DNA from: Cherax quadricarinatus
Taxonomy: Eukaryota; Arthropoda; Malacostraca; Decapoda; Parastacidae
Direction: 5' to 3'
Assembly (NCBI RefSeq): GCF_038502225.1
Contig: NW_027196441.1
Location: 1 to 64,000, forward strand
DNA: 64,000 bases
Below the pieces are notes generated by a model. The model made no database searches. It saw nothing but the letters and a program-made list of their open reading frames with translations, and was not told the DNA's origin. Numbering within the stretch: the stretch's first letter is position 1; every line of letters starts with the position of its first letter. The translations under genes were made by a program, and so were the position numbers. Of the stretch, positions 45,001 through 60,000 are shown in pieces.

Positions 45001-48000
45001 GGAACAGCAGTAGTAATACTAGTAATACTAGCAGTAATACTAACAGTAATACTAACAGTAATACTAGCAGTAATACTAGCAGTAATACTAGTAGTAATAC
45101 TAACAGTAATACTAGTAGTAATACTAACAGTAATACTAACAGTAACACTAACAGTAATAATAGTAACAGTAGTAATACTAGCAGTAATACTAGTAGTAAC
45201 AGTAGTAATACTAGCAGTAATACTAGTAATACTAGCAGTAATACTAGCAGTAATACTAGTAGTAATACTAGCAGTAATACTAGCAGTAATACTAGTAATA
45301 CTAGCAGTAATACTAGCAGTAATACAAGTAGTAATACTAGCAGTAATACTAGCAGTAATACTAGTAGTAATACTAGCAGTAATACTAGCAGTAATACAAG
45401 TAGTAATACTAGCAGTAATACAAGTAGTAATACTAGCAGTAATACTAGCAGTAATACTAGTAATACTAGCAGTAATACTAACAGTAATACTAACAGTAAT
45501 ACTAACAGTAATACTAACAGTAATACTAGCAGTAATACTAACAGTAATACTAACAGTAATACTAGCAGTAATACTAGCAGTAATACTAGCAGTAATACTA
45601 GCAGTAATACTAGCAGTAATACTAGCAGTAATACTAGCAGTAATACTAACAGTAATACTAGCAGTAATACTAGCAGTAATACTAGCAGTAATACTAACAG
45701 TAATACTAACAGTAATACTAACAGTAGGTGATGCTGGCGGTAAATGCTGGCGGTAACACTGGCGGATGTGCTGCGGTGTGCTGGCGTGTGCTGGCGGTGG
45801 CGCTGGCGGTGGCACAAGCGTGTGCTGGCGGTAGCGCTGGCGGGTAATGCTGGCGGTGGCACTGCAGTGGCACTGGCGTGTGCTGCAGTGGCTTGCTGGC
45901 GTGTGCTGGCAGTAATGCTGGCGGTAATGCTGGCGGTAATGCTGGCAGTGTGCTGGCGATGCTGGCGGTATGCTGGCGTGGCGCTAACAGTGGCACTGGC
46001 GGTGGTGCTGGCGGTGTGCTAGCGATGACTGGCGGTGTGCTGGCGGTGGCACTGGCGGTAATGCTGGCGGTGGTGCCGGCGGTGAATGCAACGGTGTGCT
46101 GGCGGTGTGCTGGAACGGTGGCTGGCGTGTGCTGGCGGTGTGCTGGTGAATGCTGGCGGTAAATGCTGGTGGTGATACTGGGATGAATACTGGCGGTGTA
46201 CTGGCGGTGTGCTGGCAGTGGTGCTAACGGTGGCGCTAACGGTGTGCTAAGGCGATGTGCTGGCGGTGATGCTGGCAGTGTGCTGGCGGTGTGCTGGCAG
46301 TGAATGCTGGCGGTAATACTGGCGGTGATAGCGGTGGCATGCAGTGGCACTGGCAGTGATGCTGACGGTAATGCTGGCGTGTGCTAGCGGTAATGCAACA
46401 GTGTACTAACGTGTGCTGCGGTGAATGCTGGCGGTAATGCTAGTGGTAATGCTAGCGATGCTGGTAGTGATGCTGGGATGAATGCTAGCGGTAAGTGCTA
46501 ACGTGTGCTAGCAGTGGCACTAACGTGTGCTGGCAGTGTGCTGGCAGTGAATGCTAGCGGTGTGCTAACAGTGTGCTAACAGTGTGCTGGCGGTGTGCTG
46601 GCGGTAATGCTGGCGGTATTGCTAGCAGATGGCACTAACGGTAACGCTAACAGGTATACTAGCGGTAATGCTAAGCGGTAATGCTAACGGTATGCTGGCA
46701 GTAATGCTAGCGGTAATGCTAGCGGTAATGCTAACGGTAATGCTAACGGTATTGCTAACGGTAATGCTAGCAGTGGCACTAACAGTGATGCTAACGTGTA
46801 CTGGCGGTAATGCTAGCGGTAATGCTGCCAGGTAATGCTAACAGGTAATGCTAGCGGTAATGCTGCGAAATACTGGCAGTAATGCTATGATAATGCTAGC
46901 GGCAATGCTAACAGGTTAATACTGCAGCAGTATTACTAGCGGATAATGCTAACAGTAATATAGTGATAATACTAACAGTAACACTAACGGTGTGCATGGC
47001 GGTAATACTAACGGTAATACTAACAGTAATGCTAGTGTAATGCTAGCGGTAATGCTGGCGGTAATGCTAACGGTAATGCTGCGGTAATACTAAAGTGTAT
47101 GCTAAGTGTGCTGGCGTAATAATTGGTAAGTACTGGCGGTGGGAGCTAACAGTAATGCTACTGGCCCTGCGTGTGCTAACAGTAATGCCCCTAGCAGGTA
47201 TTATGGCGATAATACTGGCGTACGCTAGCGGTAACGCCGGCAGTGAATGCTGGCGGATGATGGCGGTGTAATGCTGGGAGTAATGCTAGCGGTGGCACTG
47301 GCGGTAATGCTAACGTATGATACAACGGTAATACTAGCGAGGTAATGCTAACAGTAATGCTGGCGATGTGCTATCGGTGTACTGGCGTAATGCTGGCGTA
47401 AATGCTAGCGGTGGTAGCTGGCATAATGCTAACAGGTATTACTGGCGTAATACAGCAGTAATGCTAACGGTAATGCTAACGGTGTGCTGGCAGTAATGCT
47501 AACGGTAATGCTGGCGGTGTGCTGGCGGTAATGCTGGCAGTAATACTGGCAGTAATGCTGGCGGTAATGCTAACGGTAATGCTGGTGTGCTGGCGGTAAT
47601 GCTGGCGGTGGTGCTGGCGATAAGTGCTGGCGGTGGTGCTGGCGGTGGTACTAAGCAGTAATGCTGGCAGTAATTGCTGGCGGATAATGCTAACAAGGTG
47701 TGCCAACAGTAATGCTGGCGTGTGCTAACAGTGTGCTGGCGGTGATTGCTGGCGAGTAATGCTGCGGTGGCGCTGGCGATGGCACTGGCGTGTGCTGGCA
47801 GTGTGCTGGCGGTGGCACTGGCGGTAACACTGGCAGCAATGCTGGCGGTAATGCTGGCGGTGGCACTGGCAGTAATGCTGGCAGTAATGCTGGCAGTGTG
47901 CTGACGGTGTGCTGGCGGTAATGCTGGCGTGTGCTAAGGCAGTAAATGCTGCGGTATTGCTAACGGTGTGCTGGCGGTGGTACTGGCGATAATGCTAACG

Positions 48001-51000
48001 TAATGCTGGCAGTGTGCTGGCAGTGTGCTAACAGTAATGCTGGATAATGCTGGCGATAATACTGGCGATAATGCTAACGAGTAATGCTGCAGTGGTACTA
48101 GCAGTAATGCTGACGGTATTACTAGCAGTAATACTGCAGGTAATACTAACGGCAATACTAACAGTGTGCAGCATTAATGGCTAACGTGGTACTAGCAGTA
48201 ATGCTGGCGAGTAACTAGCGGTAATGCTAAACGGTGGTAATGCTAGCAGTATTGCTAGCGTGTGGCAGAATGTAACGGTGTGCTAGCGGTAATGCTGGCG
48301 GTAATGCTAACGATGTGGCTAGCGGTGAATACCGGTAATGCTAGCAGTGCTAACGGTAATGCGAATGGATGTGCTGGCGTGTGCTGGCGTAATGCTAACG
48401 TGGTACTAACAGTAATGCTGGCAGTAATGCTAACGGTATTGCTAAGGCAGTATACTAGCAGTAATGCTAACAGCAATGCTAACAGCATAGCGGTAATACT
48501 AGCAGTATGTATGCAGTAATGCTAGCGTAATACTGATAATGCTGACAGTAATACTAGCGTAATACTGGCGGTAATGCTAGCGGTAATGCTAGCAGTAATA
48601 CTAACGGTAATAGCGGCGTAATGCTGACAGTAATGCTGACGATAATGCTAGTAAGGTGTGCTAACAGTAATACTAGCGATATACAGCAGTAATACTAGCG
48701 GTAATACTAACAGTAATGCTGGCAGTAATACTGCAGGTAATACTGGCAGTAATACTTAACAGTAATGCTAACGGTAATGCTAGGCGTAATGCTAACGGTA
48801 ATGCTAACGGTAATATGGCGTGTGCTGACGGTGTACTGACGTAATGCTGCGATAATACTAGCAGTAATAGCTGGCGTAATACTAAGGCGAGTAATACTAA
48901 GCAGATGCTAGCGTAATACTGGCGTGTGCTAGCGGTAATGCTAACGGTAATGCTAACAGTGTACTAGCAGTAATACTAACGAGTATTACTAGCAGTAATG
49001 CTGACAGTAATGCTGACGGTAATACTAGCGTATACTGCATGTAACTAGCGTAATGCTGGCAGTAATACTAACGGTAATACTGGCGGTAATGCTAGCGGTA
49101 ATGCTGGCAGTAATACTAACGGTAATGCTAACAGTATTACTAAGCGGTAAATACTAACGTGAATACTGGCGAATAATGCTGACGTAATGCTGACAGTAAT
49201 ACCTAGCAGGTAATGCTGGCGGTAATGCTGGCGGTAATGCTGGCAGTAATGCTAACGATAATACTGGCGTGTGCTAGCAGTAATGTAACTGTGGTGTAAC
49301 GTGTCTGCGTGAATGCTAACGGTAATGCTGGCGATAATGCTGGCGATGTGCTGCAGTAATGCTGGCGTGTGCTGGCGTGTGCTGGCGGTAATGCTAACGG
49401 TATACTGGAGTATTGTATGCGGTAATGCTAACGGTAATGCTGGCGGTAATGCTAACAGTGAATGCTAACAGTAATGCTGGCGGTAAATGCTGGCGGTATT
49501 AACAGCTTGATGTACTGGCAGTGTATGGCGGTAATGCTGGCGGTAATGCTAACGATGTGCTAGCGGTAATGCTAAGGCAGTGTGCTAGCGTAATGTGCGG
49601 TAATGCTAACAGTAATGCTAACGGTAATGCTGGCGGTGTGCTGGCGGTATTGCTGGCGGTGTGCTAACAGTAATACTGGCGGTAATGCTAAGGCAGTGAA
49701 TGCTGGCGGTGTGCTGGCGGTAATGCTAACGGATGAATAACCTGGCGTGTGCTAGCGGTAATGCTAACGGTAATGCTGGCGGTGTGCTGGCGGTAATGCT
49801 GGCAAGGTAATGCTAACGGTAATGCTGGCGGTAATGCTAACGGTAATGCTGGCGGTAATGCTGGCGTGAATGCTAGCGATAATGCTAACAGTGAATACTG
49901 GCGGTAATGCTGGCGGTAATACTAGCGATGTGCTAACGATGGTGCTGGCAGTAATGCTAAGCAGTGTGCTGGCGGTAATACTGGCGGTATTGCTAACAGT
50001 AATACTGGCGGTAATGCTGGCGGTATTGCTGGCGGTGTGCTAGCGTGTGCTAACGGTAATGCTGGCGGTAAATGCTGGCAGTAATGCTGGCGGTGTGCTA
50101 GCGGTAATGCTGGCAGTGTGCTGGCAGTGTACTGGCAGTAATGCTAACGTAATGCTGGCGGTATTGCTAGCGGCAATGCTAGCGGTAATGCTGGCGTGTG
50201 CTGGCGGTGTGCTGGCGGTAATGCTAGCGTGTGCTGGCGTAATGCTGGCGGTGTGCTGGCGGTAATGCTGCAGTATGCTAGCGATGTGCTAAGCAGTAAT
50301 ACTAGCGGTAATGCTGGCGATAATGCTAACAGTATGCTAGCAGGTAATGCTAACAGTAATACTAGCGGTAATGCTGGCAGTAATGCTAGCGGTAATGCTA
50401 ACGGTAATGCTAACGGTAATGCTAGCGGTAATGCTAGCGGTAATGCTAACAGTAATACTAGCGGTAATGCTAACGTAATGCTAGCGGTAATGCTGGCGGT
50501 AATGCTAACAGTATTGCTAGCGGTGTGCATGGCGTGTGCTGCAGGTATTGCCAACGGTAATGCCTAACAGGTGTGCAGCCAGTAATGCTGACGGTATTAC
50601 TGCGGTAATGCTAGCGGTAATGCTAACGGTAATGCTGGCGTGTGCTAAGGCAGTGTACTAGGCGGTAATGCTAGCGGTAATGCTAACAGTGTGCTAGCGT
50701 AATGCTGGCGGTAATGCTAGCGGTAAACTAAAATAAGAACATAAGAACATAAGAACGAAGGAACACTGCAGAAGGCCTACTGGCCCATGCGAGGCAGGTC
50801 CAAGTCCCTACCGGCTTAAGCCAATGCACCCAACCTAGTCAGGTCAGGTCACATTGACTTAAGGGAGGAACACGGCAACCGACCTGTTAGCACAAGCTAT
50901 CAGGTCTAACTCACACCCACCCACATCTACTCATGTATTTATCCAACCTATTTTTAAAGCTACACAACGTTCTGGCCTCTATAACGGTACTTGGGAGTTT

Positions 51001-54000
51001 GTTCCACTCATCCACAACTCTATTACCAAACCAGTACTTTCCTATATCCCTCCTGAATCTGAATTTTTCCAACTTAAAACCATTGCTGCGAGTCCTGTCT
51101 AGGCTAGATATTTTCAGCACACTATTTACATCCCCTTTATTTATTCCTGTCTTCCACTTATAAACCTCAATCATATCCCCCCTAATTCTACGTCTTTCTA
51201 GAGAGTGCAGTTTCAGGGCCCTTAGTCTATCCTCATAGGGAAGGTTTCTGATACATGGGATCATCTTTGTCATCCTCCTTTGTACATTTTCCAGAGAATT
51301 TATATCCATTCTGTAATACGGTGACCAAAACTGTGCAGCATAATCTAAATGAGGCCTAACCAAGGATGTATAGAGTTGAAGAACAACCTGAGGACTCCTA
51401 TTATTTATGCTTCTTGATATGAAGCCAAGGATTCTATTAGCTTTATTGCGAACACTTATGCACTGTTGTCTTGGTTTCAGATTACTGCTAACCAGAACTC
51501 CTAAATCTTTTTCGCAATCCGTAATATTAAGATCTACATTATTTAGTTTATATGTGGCATGGTTATTGTCCTGTCCAACATTTAGAACTTTGCATTTGTC
51601 TATATTAAACTGCATCTGCCACTTCTCCGACCACTGCATCAGTCTATTCAAATCTTCCTGGAGTGCTCGAATGTCCTCGTCAGAATGAATTCGACGGCCT
51701 ATTTTGGTGTCATCGGCAAACTTGCCGATGTCGCTCTTTATGCCCTCATCTATGTCGTTTATGTAGATTGTGAACAGCAGGGGGCCCAACACTGACCCCT
51801 GTGGAACACCGCTCGTGACGCTTCCCCACTCTGATTTCTCCCCATTTATGCAAACTCTCTGCTGCCTATTTGTCAACCATGCCTCTATCCAGGAAAAAAT
51901 TTCTCCTCCTATTCCATGTGCTTTAATTTTCCTCAATAGTCTCTGATGTGGGACCCTGTCAAAAGCCTTACTGAAGTCCATATACACAATATCATATTCA
52001 TTACCATGATCTACCTCCTCAAATACCTTAGTGAAAAAAGTTAATAAATTCGTAAGGCAGGAACGCCCCTTTGTAAAACCATGCTGAGATTCGTTGATTA
52101 ATTTATGCTTTTCAAGGTGGCTACGAACTGCCTCGGCAATTATTGATTCCATAAATTTTCCCACTATGGAGGTTAGGCTTATTGGTCTATAGTTCGAAGC
52201 TAAGGACCTGTCACCTGTTTTGAAAATAGGTATCACATTTGCCATTTTCCACTTATCTGGCACCATGCCAGTTTGTAGTGATATGTTGAAAAGATTAGCC
52301 AAAGGTGTGCTAAGCTCCTCTTTACATTCCTTTAGAACCCTTGCATACAGTTCATCAGGGCCTGGGGATTTGTTAGGTTTTAATTTATCTATTTGCCTAA
52401 GGACCATGTCACTTGTGACCCTAATAGTGCACAGTTTATTATCGTCCTGTTCTACATAATTTATCATTACTGGAATATCGCTGGTATCCTCCTGTGTAAA
52501 AACTGAGAGGAAGTATGTGTTAAAAATTCTACACATTTCCTTATCACTGTCAGTGAGCTGACCCGAGGAACTTTTGAGTGGGCCTATCTTGTCCCTGATC
52601 TTACTTCTGTATACCTGAAAGAATCCTTTTGGGTTAGTCTTCGATTCTCTTGCAACTTTAACCTCATAATCTCTTTTTGCTTTTCTAATTCCCTTTTTTA
52701 TTTCTCTCTTTAACTGAATATATCGATTTCTTAATTGCCCCTCTCCTCTTTTGATTTGCCTATATATGCCTCTCTTTTGACCAATCAGATATTTTAATCT
52801 ATTGTTCATCCATTTAGGATCATTTTTGTTTGATCTGATTTCCCTATTTGGAACATAATTTGACTGAGCAGCTAGAACTATGCCCTGGAAAGCATCATAT
52901 CGGCAACCATCACCACCTACCTGACCCCTAGTCAGGTCATTCCAGTTCAGCCCACCTAAGTAATTTTTCAGTCCTATGAAATCAGCCAAGCGAAAGTCAG
53001 GGACGGAGACTTGATTGCCATTATTAGGGGAATTCCATGATATGTTAAAACTGAGTGATTTGTGATCACTCTCCCCAAGCTCATCATTAACCTCAAGATT
53101 ATTAATTAGTGTTTCCCTACTGGCAAGAACCAAGTCAAGGAGGTTATTTCCCCTAGTTGGCTCTGTCACAAACTGTTTTAAAAAACAATCCTGGATCGTA
53201 TCAAGAAAGTCACCCGACTCTAAATTTCCTGTCAAATTGCTCCAGTCAATCTGTCTATAGTTGAAATCTCCCATTAGCACAACATTTTCGTATGTAGATG
53301 CCTTACGAATTTCGTCCCATAGAAGTTTACTGCACTCCCTATCAAGATTTGGGGCCCTGTAAATCACACCCAAAATTAGTTTTTCTCGGCCCTCGAGAAG
53401 CTGTAACCAAACAGATTCAGTGGCTGACGCTTCTAATTTAATATCTTGTCTAACACAACAATTTAAATTGTCTCTGACATACATCGCTACTCCACCACCT
53501 TTCCTGTTGACCCTGTCAGTGTGGAATAATTTATAGCCTTGTATGTGACATTCAGAGGGCATCTCTCTATCTTTCAGATTGAGCCAGGTCTCTGTTATAG
53601 CAATAATATCTATGTTTCCTGCACTTGCAATTAATCTTAGCTCATCTATCTTATTTCTAACACTCCTGCTATTAGTATAGTAAACCTTAAGGGAGCTAGT
53701 CCCTTGCTGCCCTCTGCTGTCCCCCTTTGTTTGCTGACCTGTTCTATTGTCTTTATTTATAACTTCATGCTGAATGCCTTTTATACATTTACTGTTTCCA
53801 ACCCTAGTGTTGCAACCTGCTTGTTTCCCACACACACCCATACCTCTATCTTCCATCAGTTTAAAATCATAGGCATTTCACCAATGGCCTTCTCAATCGA
53901 GTCTGCAAGTGCTACCACCCCTGCCCCAGAGAGATGAACCCCATCCCTTGCATACATATCATGTTTGCCATAAAAGTTGTTCCAGTTGTCAATGAATGGG

Positions 54001-57000
54001 ATTGCAAGTTCCTTGCAGTATCTGTCTAGCCAGCAATTTACACCAATTGCCCTAGACAACCATTCATTTCCTACTCCCCTTCTAGGCAAGATGCTACATA
54101 TGATTGGGATCCCTCCCTTAGACTTAATGAAATCTATAGCTGACCTGTACTTATCTAGCAGCTCTTCTCTCCTACCCTTCCCAATATCATTTCCACCAGC
54201 ACTGAGACAGATAATGGGCTTGTTCCCATTACCTGACATGATATTATCCAGTCTGTTGACAATGTCCCCAACACCAGCTCCAGGGAAGCACACTCTATCT
54301 CTCATCTTCTTATTCCTATTACAAAAAGCACGGTCAACATATCTTACCTGAGAGTCACCAACCACAAGAATGCGCTTACCTTCATTAGCAGGGGCAGTAG
54401 TACCCTTACCTTCACTGGCCACTGAAGTACATTCATCCTGGAGAACAGAGAAGCGATTTCCTACCTTCAGATCTTCACTCTTAACTTTCCTTACTCTGAT
54501 GCGCCTCCCATTACTGTGAACAACTCGCCACTTGTAGCAGGTGCTGGGCTGCACCTCACTGCTGGTAGCCGTTGCTACCTCCCCACCTACAGCCTCCTCA
54601 CAGTGAGAGACAGACTGCACCTCACTGCTAGAAGCCTCATTCCCCACATCTCCAACCACCTCACACTCTCTCCCAGGCCCATTGAGGTGGACCTTCAGCC
54701 TCCTAATCTCCTCCTGGAGAAGCAAGACCTCCTCCTTCAACTCTCCAACCTCAGTTTTTAAAACACTGTAGAAGCAAGCCATGCTTTGTAACCGTCCACG
54801 CTAATCCCCAGTAATAAACAGTATTATTATAACAAGCGTAATTTAATCTAAATATATTTTTGCTGGACTTATTCGGCAAGAAGAACATTGCTATTTAAGC
54901 CAAAATTGCACGTTTTACCTATTCGGCACCACACACACAGGGCAAAAATCCTCTCCAGCATCAAGGAATTATGTATAACAGGTGCTAGGTGTATCTCCTG
55001 GGCTTCCTAGCTCTCCTAGGGTTGACTTAGTGCTAGGAAAGCTCAATGAAGTTTAAGCTGACGTGAGACAAGCTTGATATCATGCTTGGGGAAACATGTC
55101 GTAAAATGGTGGGTCTTAGCGCGCTAAGTGCCTGTCTATTGTTGCACTGATATTGACGTGATATTGACGTGATATTTATGTGATATTGACGTGATATTGA
55201 CGTGATGTTTATCTGATATTGACGTGGAGACATGATCGTGACGTGATACTCCATTTACAAACACGAAGGTAGCCTCCACACACCTGGATATACACACACC
55301 TGGATATACACACACATATACCTGGCTATGCACACACCTGGCTCTTCACACACCCGCCTATATATACACCGGCTTATACACGCTCATGGGGCAGGGAGAG
55401 AGAGGACCTAGTAGCATTCAGCGAAGAGGCGGGGCCAGGAGCTGTGACTCGACCCCTGCAACCACAAATAGGTGAGTACAAATAGGTGAGTACACCCCTG
55501 GCTATAAACACACACACACAAACACACACTTGGCTACATACACACACCTGGCTGGTCCAGCAACTGGCTCCTTGAATTTAACCCTGCCAAATGCAAAGTC
55601 ATGAAGATTGGGGAAGGGCAAAGAAGACCGCAGACACAATATAGCTTAGATGGCCAAAGACTGCAAACCTCACTCAAGGAAAAAGATCTGGGGGTGAGTA
55701 TAACACCGAGCATATCTCCTGAGGCGCACATAAATCAGATAACTGCTGCAGCATACGGGCGCCTGGCAAACCTACGGATAGCGTTCCGATACCTCAGTAA
55801 GGATTCGTTTAAGACTCTGTATACCATTTACGTCAGGCCCATACTGGAGTATGCAGCACCAGTTTGGAATCCACACCTAGTCAAGCACGTCAAGAAATTA
55901 GAGAAAGTGCAAAGGTTTGCAACAAGACTAATCCCTGAGCTACGGGAATTGTCTTATTGTCTTACGAAGAAAGGTTGAGGGAAATCGGCCTGGCGACACT
56001 GGAGGACAGGAGGGTCAGGGGAGACATGATAACGACATATAAAATACTGCGCAGAATAGACGAGGTGGACAAAGACAGGATGTTCCAGAGATAGGACACA
56101 GAAACAAGGGGTCACAATTGGAAGTTGAAAACTCAGATGAATCAAAGGGATGTTAGGAAGTATTTCTTTAGTCATAGAGTAGTCAGGCCGTGGAATAGCC
56201 TAGAAAGTGACGTAGTGGAGGCGGGAACCATACATAGTTTTAAGGCGAGGTATGATAAAGCTCATGGGGCAGGGAGAGAGAGGACCTAGTAGCAATCAGC
56301 GAAGAGGCGGGGCCAGGAGCTATGAATCGACCCCTGCAACCACAAATAGGTGAGTACACACACACCTGGCTACACACACACACACCTGGCTACAAACACA
56401 CACACACACCGAACATGTCTCCGGAAGCACACATCAGATAACTGCTGCAGCATATGGGCGCCTGGCAAACCTGAGAACAGCATTCCGATACCTTAGTAAG
56501 GAATCGTTCAAGACACTGTACACCGTGTATGTCAGGCCCATACTGGAGTATGCAGCACCTGTTTGGAACCCGCACTTGATAAAGCACGTCAAGAAACTAG
56601 AGAAAGTACAAAGGTTTGCCACAAGGTTAGTTCCAGAGCGAAGGGGAATGTCCTATGAAGAAAGATTAAGGGAAATCGGCCTGACGACACTGGAGGACAG
56701 GAGGGTCAGGGGGGACATGATAACGACATATAAAATACTGCGTGGAATAGACAAGGTGGACAAAGACAGGATGTTCCAGGGAGGGGACACAGAAACAAGA
56801 GGCCACAATTGGAAGTTGAAGACACAAATGAGTCAGAGAGATAGTAGGAAGTATTTCTTCATAGAGTTGTAAGGCAGTGGAATAGCCTAGAAAATGACGT
56901 AGTGGAGGCAGGAACCATACACAGTTTTAAGACGAGGTTTGATAAAGCTCATGGAGCGGGGAGAGAGAGGGCCTAGTAGCAACCGGTGAAGAGGCAGGGC

Positions 57001-60000
57001 CAGGAGCTAGGACTCGACCCCTGCAACCACAAATAGGTGAGTACAAATAGGTGAGTACACCTGGCTACACACAAACACCTGACTGTACATTCACCTGAAC
57101 ACACACACACACACACACACTTGGCTATACATACACCAGACATCTCTCTTTAGAGAGGAAGCAGAGATGCTGTGTGTGCCACTAACAACAATCTTCAACA
57201 CATCCAGTGAAACTGGCAACTACCTGAGGAATGGAAGATGGCAAATGTAGTCCCAATTTTTACAAAAGGAGAAGATTATCAGGAGGGCAGTGGAGGCTCC
57301 TAAAAAAGAATGAGTTTATACACGACAGCCAACACGGTTTTAGGGAAGGGAAATCCTGTGTCACAAACCTACTGGAGTTCCATGACAAGGTGACAGAAAT
57401 AGGACAAAAGAGAGGCAGGTAGACTGCATTTTCTTGGGCTGTAAGAAGGCTTTTGACTCAGTTCCACACAACACATTAGCGCTAAAGCTAGAGGATCAGG
57501 CACACATAGAGGAAAGGCACTGCAATGGATCAGAGAATACCTGACAGGGAGGCAACAACGAGTCATGGTACGTGACGAGGTATCAGAGTGGGCGCTTGTG
57601 ACAAGTGGGGTTCCACAGGGGTCAGTCTTAGGACCGGTACCGTTTCTGGTATATGTGAATGACCTGTCGGAAGGGATAGACTCGGAAGTGTCCTTGTTTG
57701 CAAATGATGTGAAGTTAGTGAGGAGAATTAAATCAAATGAGGATCAAACAGGACTAAAAAGGGACCTGGACAGGCTGCAAGCCTGGTCCAGCAACTGGCT
57801 CCTGGAATTTAACCCCACCAAATGCAAAGCCATGAAGGTCAAGGAAGGGCAAAGAAGACCACAGACAGAGTACAGACTAGGTGGCCAAAGACTGCAAATC
57901 TCACTGAGAAAAAGGATCTTGGGTTAAGTACAACACCGAGCACATCTCCTGAGGTGCACATCAACCAGATAACTGCTGCAGCATACGGGCGCCTGGCAAA
58001 CCTAAGAACAGCATTCCGACATCTCAGTAAGGAATCATTCAAGACTCTGTATACCACTTATGTCAGGCCCATACTAGAGTATGCAGCACCAGTTTGGAAC
58101 CCACACCTGGTCAAGAAATTAGAGGAAGTGCAAAGGTTTGCAACAAGACTAGTCCCAGAGCTAAGGGGAATGTCCTACGAAGAAAGGTTAAGGGAAATCG
58201 ACCTGATGACACTGGAAGACAGGAGGGATAGGGGAGACATGATAACGACATATAAAATATTGAGAGGAATTGAAAAGGTGGACAGACACAGAATGTTCCA
58301 GAGATGGGACACAACAACAAGAGGTAACAGCTGGAAGTTGAAGACTCAGATGAGTCACAGGGATGTTAGGAAGTATTTATTCAGTCAAAGTGTTGTCAGG
58401 AAGCGAAAGTCTGGAAAGTGATGTAGTAGAGGTAGGAACCATACATAGCTTTAAGAAGAGGTATAATAAAGTTCATGGAGCAGGGAGAGAACCTAGTAGT
58501 GACCAGTGAAGAGGCAGGGCCAGGAGCTGTGAATCAACTCCTGCAACCACAATTAGGCGAGTACACCTGGCTATTCACTCACCTCGCTACACACGCATTT
58601 GGCTACACATGCACACCTAGCTATACATATACTCTTAGCTATACACATACCTGGGTGAATCTACTTCTGAAGCCAGTGAGCTTAACCTGGGTGAATCTAC
58701 TTCTGAAGCCAGTGAGCTTAACCTGGGTGAATCTACTTCTGAAGCCAGTGAGCTTAACCTGGGTGAATCTACTTCTGAAGCCAGTGAGCTTAACCTGGGT
58801 GAATCTACTTCTGAAGCCAGTGAGCTTAACCTGGGTGAATCTACTTCTGAAGCCAGTGAGCTTAACCTGGGGTGAATCTACTTCTGAAGCCAGTGAGCTT
58901 AACCTGGATGAATCTACTTCTGAAGCCAGTGAGCTTAACCTGGGTGAATCTACTTCTGAAGCCAGTGAGCTTAACCTGGGGTGAATCTACTTCTGAAGCC
59001 AGTGAGCTTAACCTGGGGTGAATCTACTTCTGAAGCCAGTGAGCTTAACCTGGGTGAATCTACTTCTGAAGCCAGTGAGCTTAACCTGGGGTGAATCTAC
59101 TTCTGAAGCCAGTGAGCTTAACCTGGGGTGAATCTATTTCTGAAGCCAGTGAGCTTAACCTGGGTGAATCTACTTCTGAAACCAGTGAGCTTAACCTGGG
59201 TGAATCTACTTCTGAAGCCAGTGAGCTTAACCTGGGTGAATCTACTTCTGAAGCCAGTGAGCTTAACCTGGGGTGAATCTACTTCTGAAGCCAGTGAGCT
59301 TAACCTGGGTGAATCTACTTCTGAAGCTAGTGAGCTTAACCTGGGTGAATCTACTTCTGAAGCCAGTGAGCTTAACCTGGGTGAATCTACTTCTGAAGCA
59401 GCCAGCGAGCTTAACCTGGGTGAATCTACTTCTGAAGCCAGTGAGCTTAACCTGGATGAATCTACTTCTGAAGCCAGTGAGCTTAACCTGGGGTGAATCT
59501 ACTTCTGAAACCAGTGAGCTTAACCTGGGGTGAATCTACTTCTGAAACCAGTGAGCTTAACCTGGATGAATCTACTTCTGAAGCCAGTGAGCTTAACCTG
59601 GGTGAATCTACTTCTGAAACCAGTGAGCTTAACCTGGGGTGAATCTACTTCTGAAGCCAGTGAGCTTAACCTGGGTGAATCTACTTCTGAAGCCAGTGAG
59701 CTTAACCTGGGTGAATCTACTTCTGAAACCAGTGAGCTTAACCTGGGTGAATCTACTTCTGAAGCCAGTGAGCTTAACCTGGGTGAATCTACTTCTGAAG
59801 CCAGTGAGCTTAACCTGGGGTGAATCTACTTCTGAAGCCAGTGAGCTTAACCTGGGGTGAATCTACTTCTGAAACCAGTGAGCTTAACCTGGGGTGAATC
59901 TACTTCTGAAGCCAGTGAGCTTAACCTGGGTGAATCTACTTCTGAAACCAGTGAGCTTAACCTGGGGTGAATCTACTTCTGAAGCCAGTGAGCTTAACCT

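Larger units (their letters stand above)
50733..54990 (-). mobile_element. Full-length CR1 LINE, both ORFs intact
   Basis: 3' end at 50733-50760 with the TTCTTATG octamer repeated three times, both ORFs open, and a 5' UTR of roughly 200 bases above 54782 (5' border approximate). It separates the 12-bp array on the left from CA-rich and LINE-rich sequence on the right, so no target duplication can be read. Nearly identical to the truncated copy at 17208, which points to recent mobilisation. Confidence 0.9.

Noticed and set aside
44303..45862. Coding extension of exon 2 through the 12-bp array (ITASITV or LLLVLL repeats, 550-790 residues)
   Set aside because: The array lacks stops by composition. 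The acceptor at 44303 and the phase match with exon 1 give Reeler sequence directly; the upstream part would put low-complexity repeats inside the fold.
46629..50567. Short frames in the irregular 12-bp array
   Set aside because: Random open segments between indels in low-complexity DNA.
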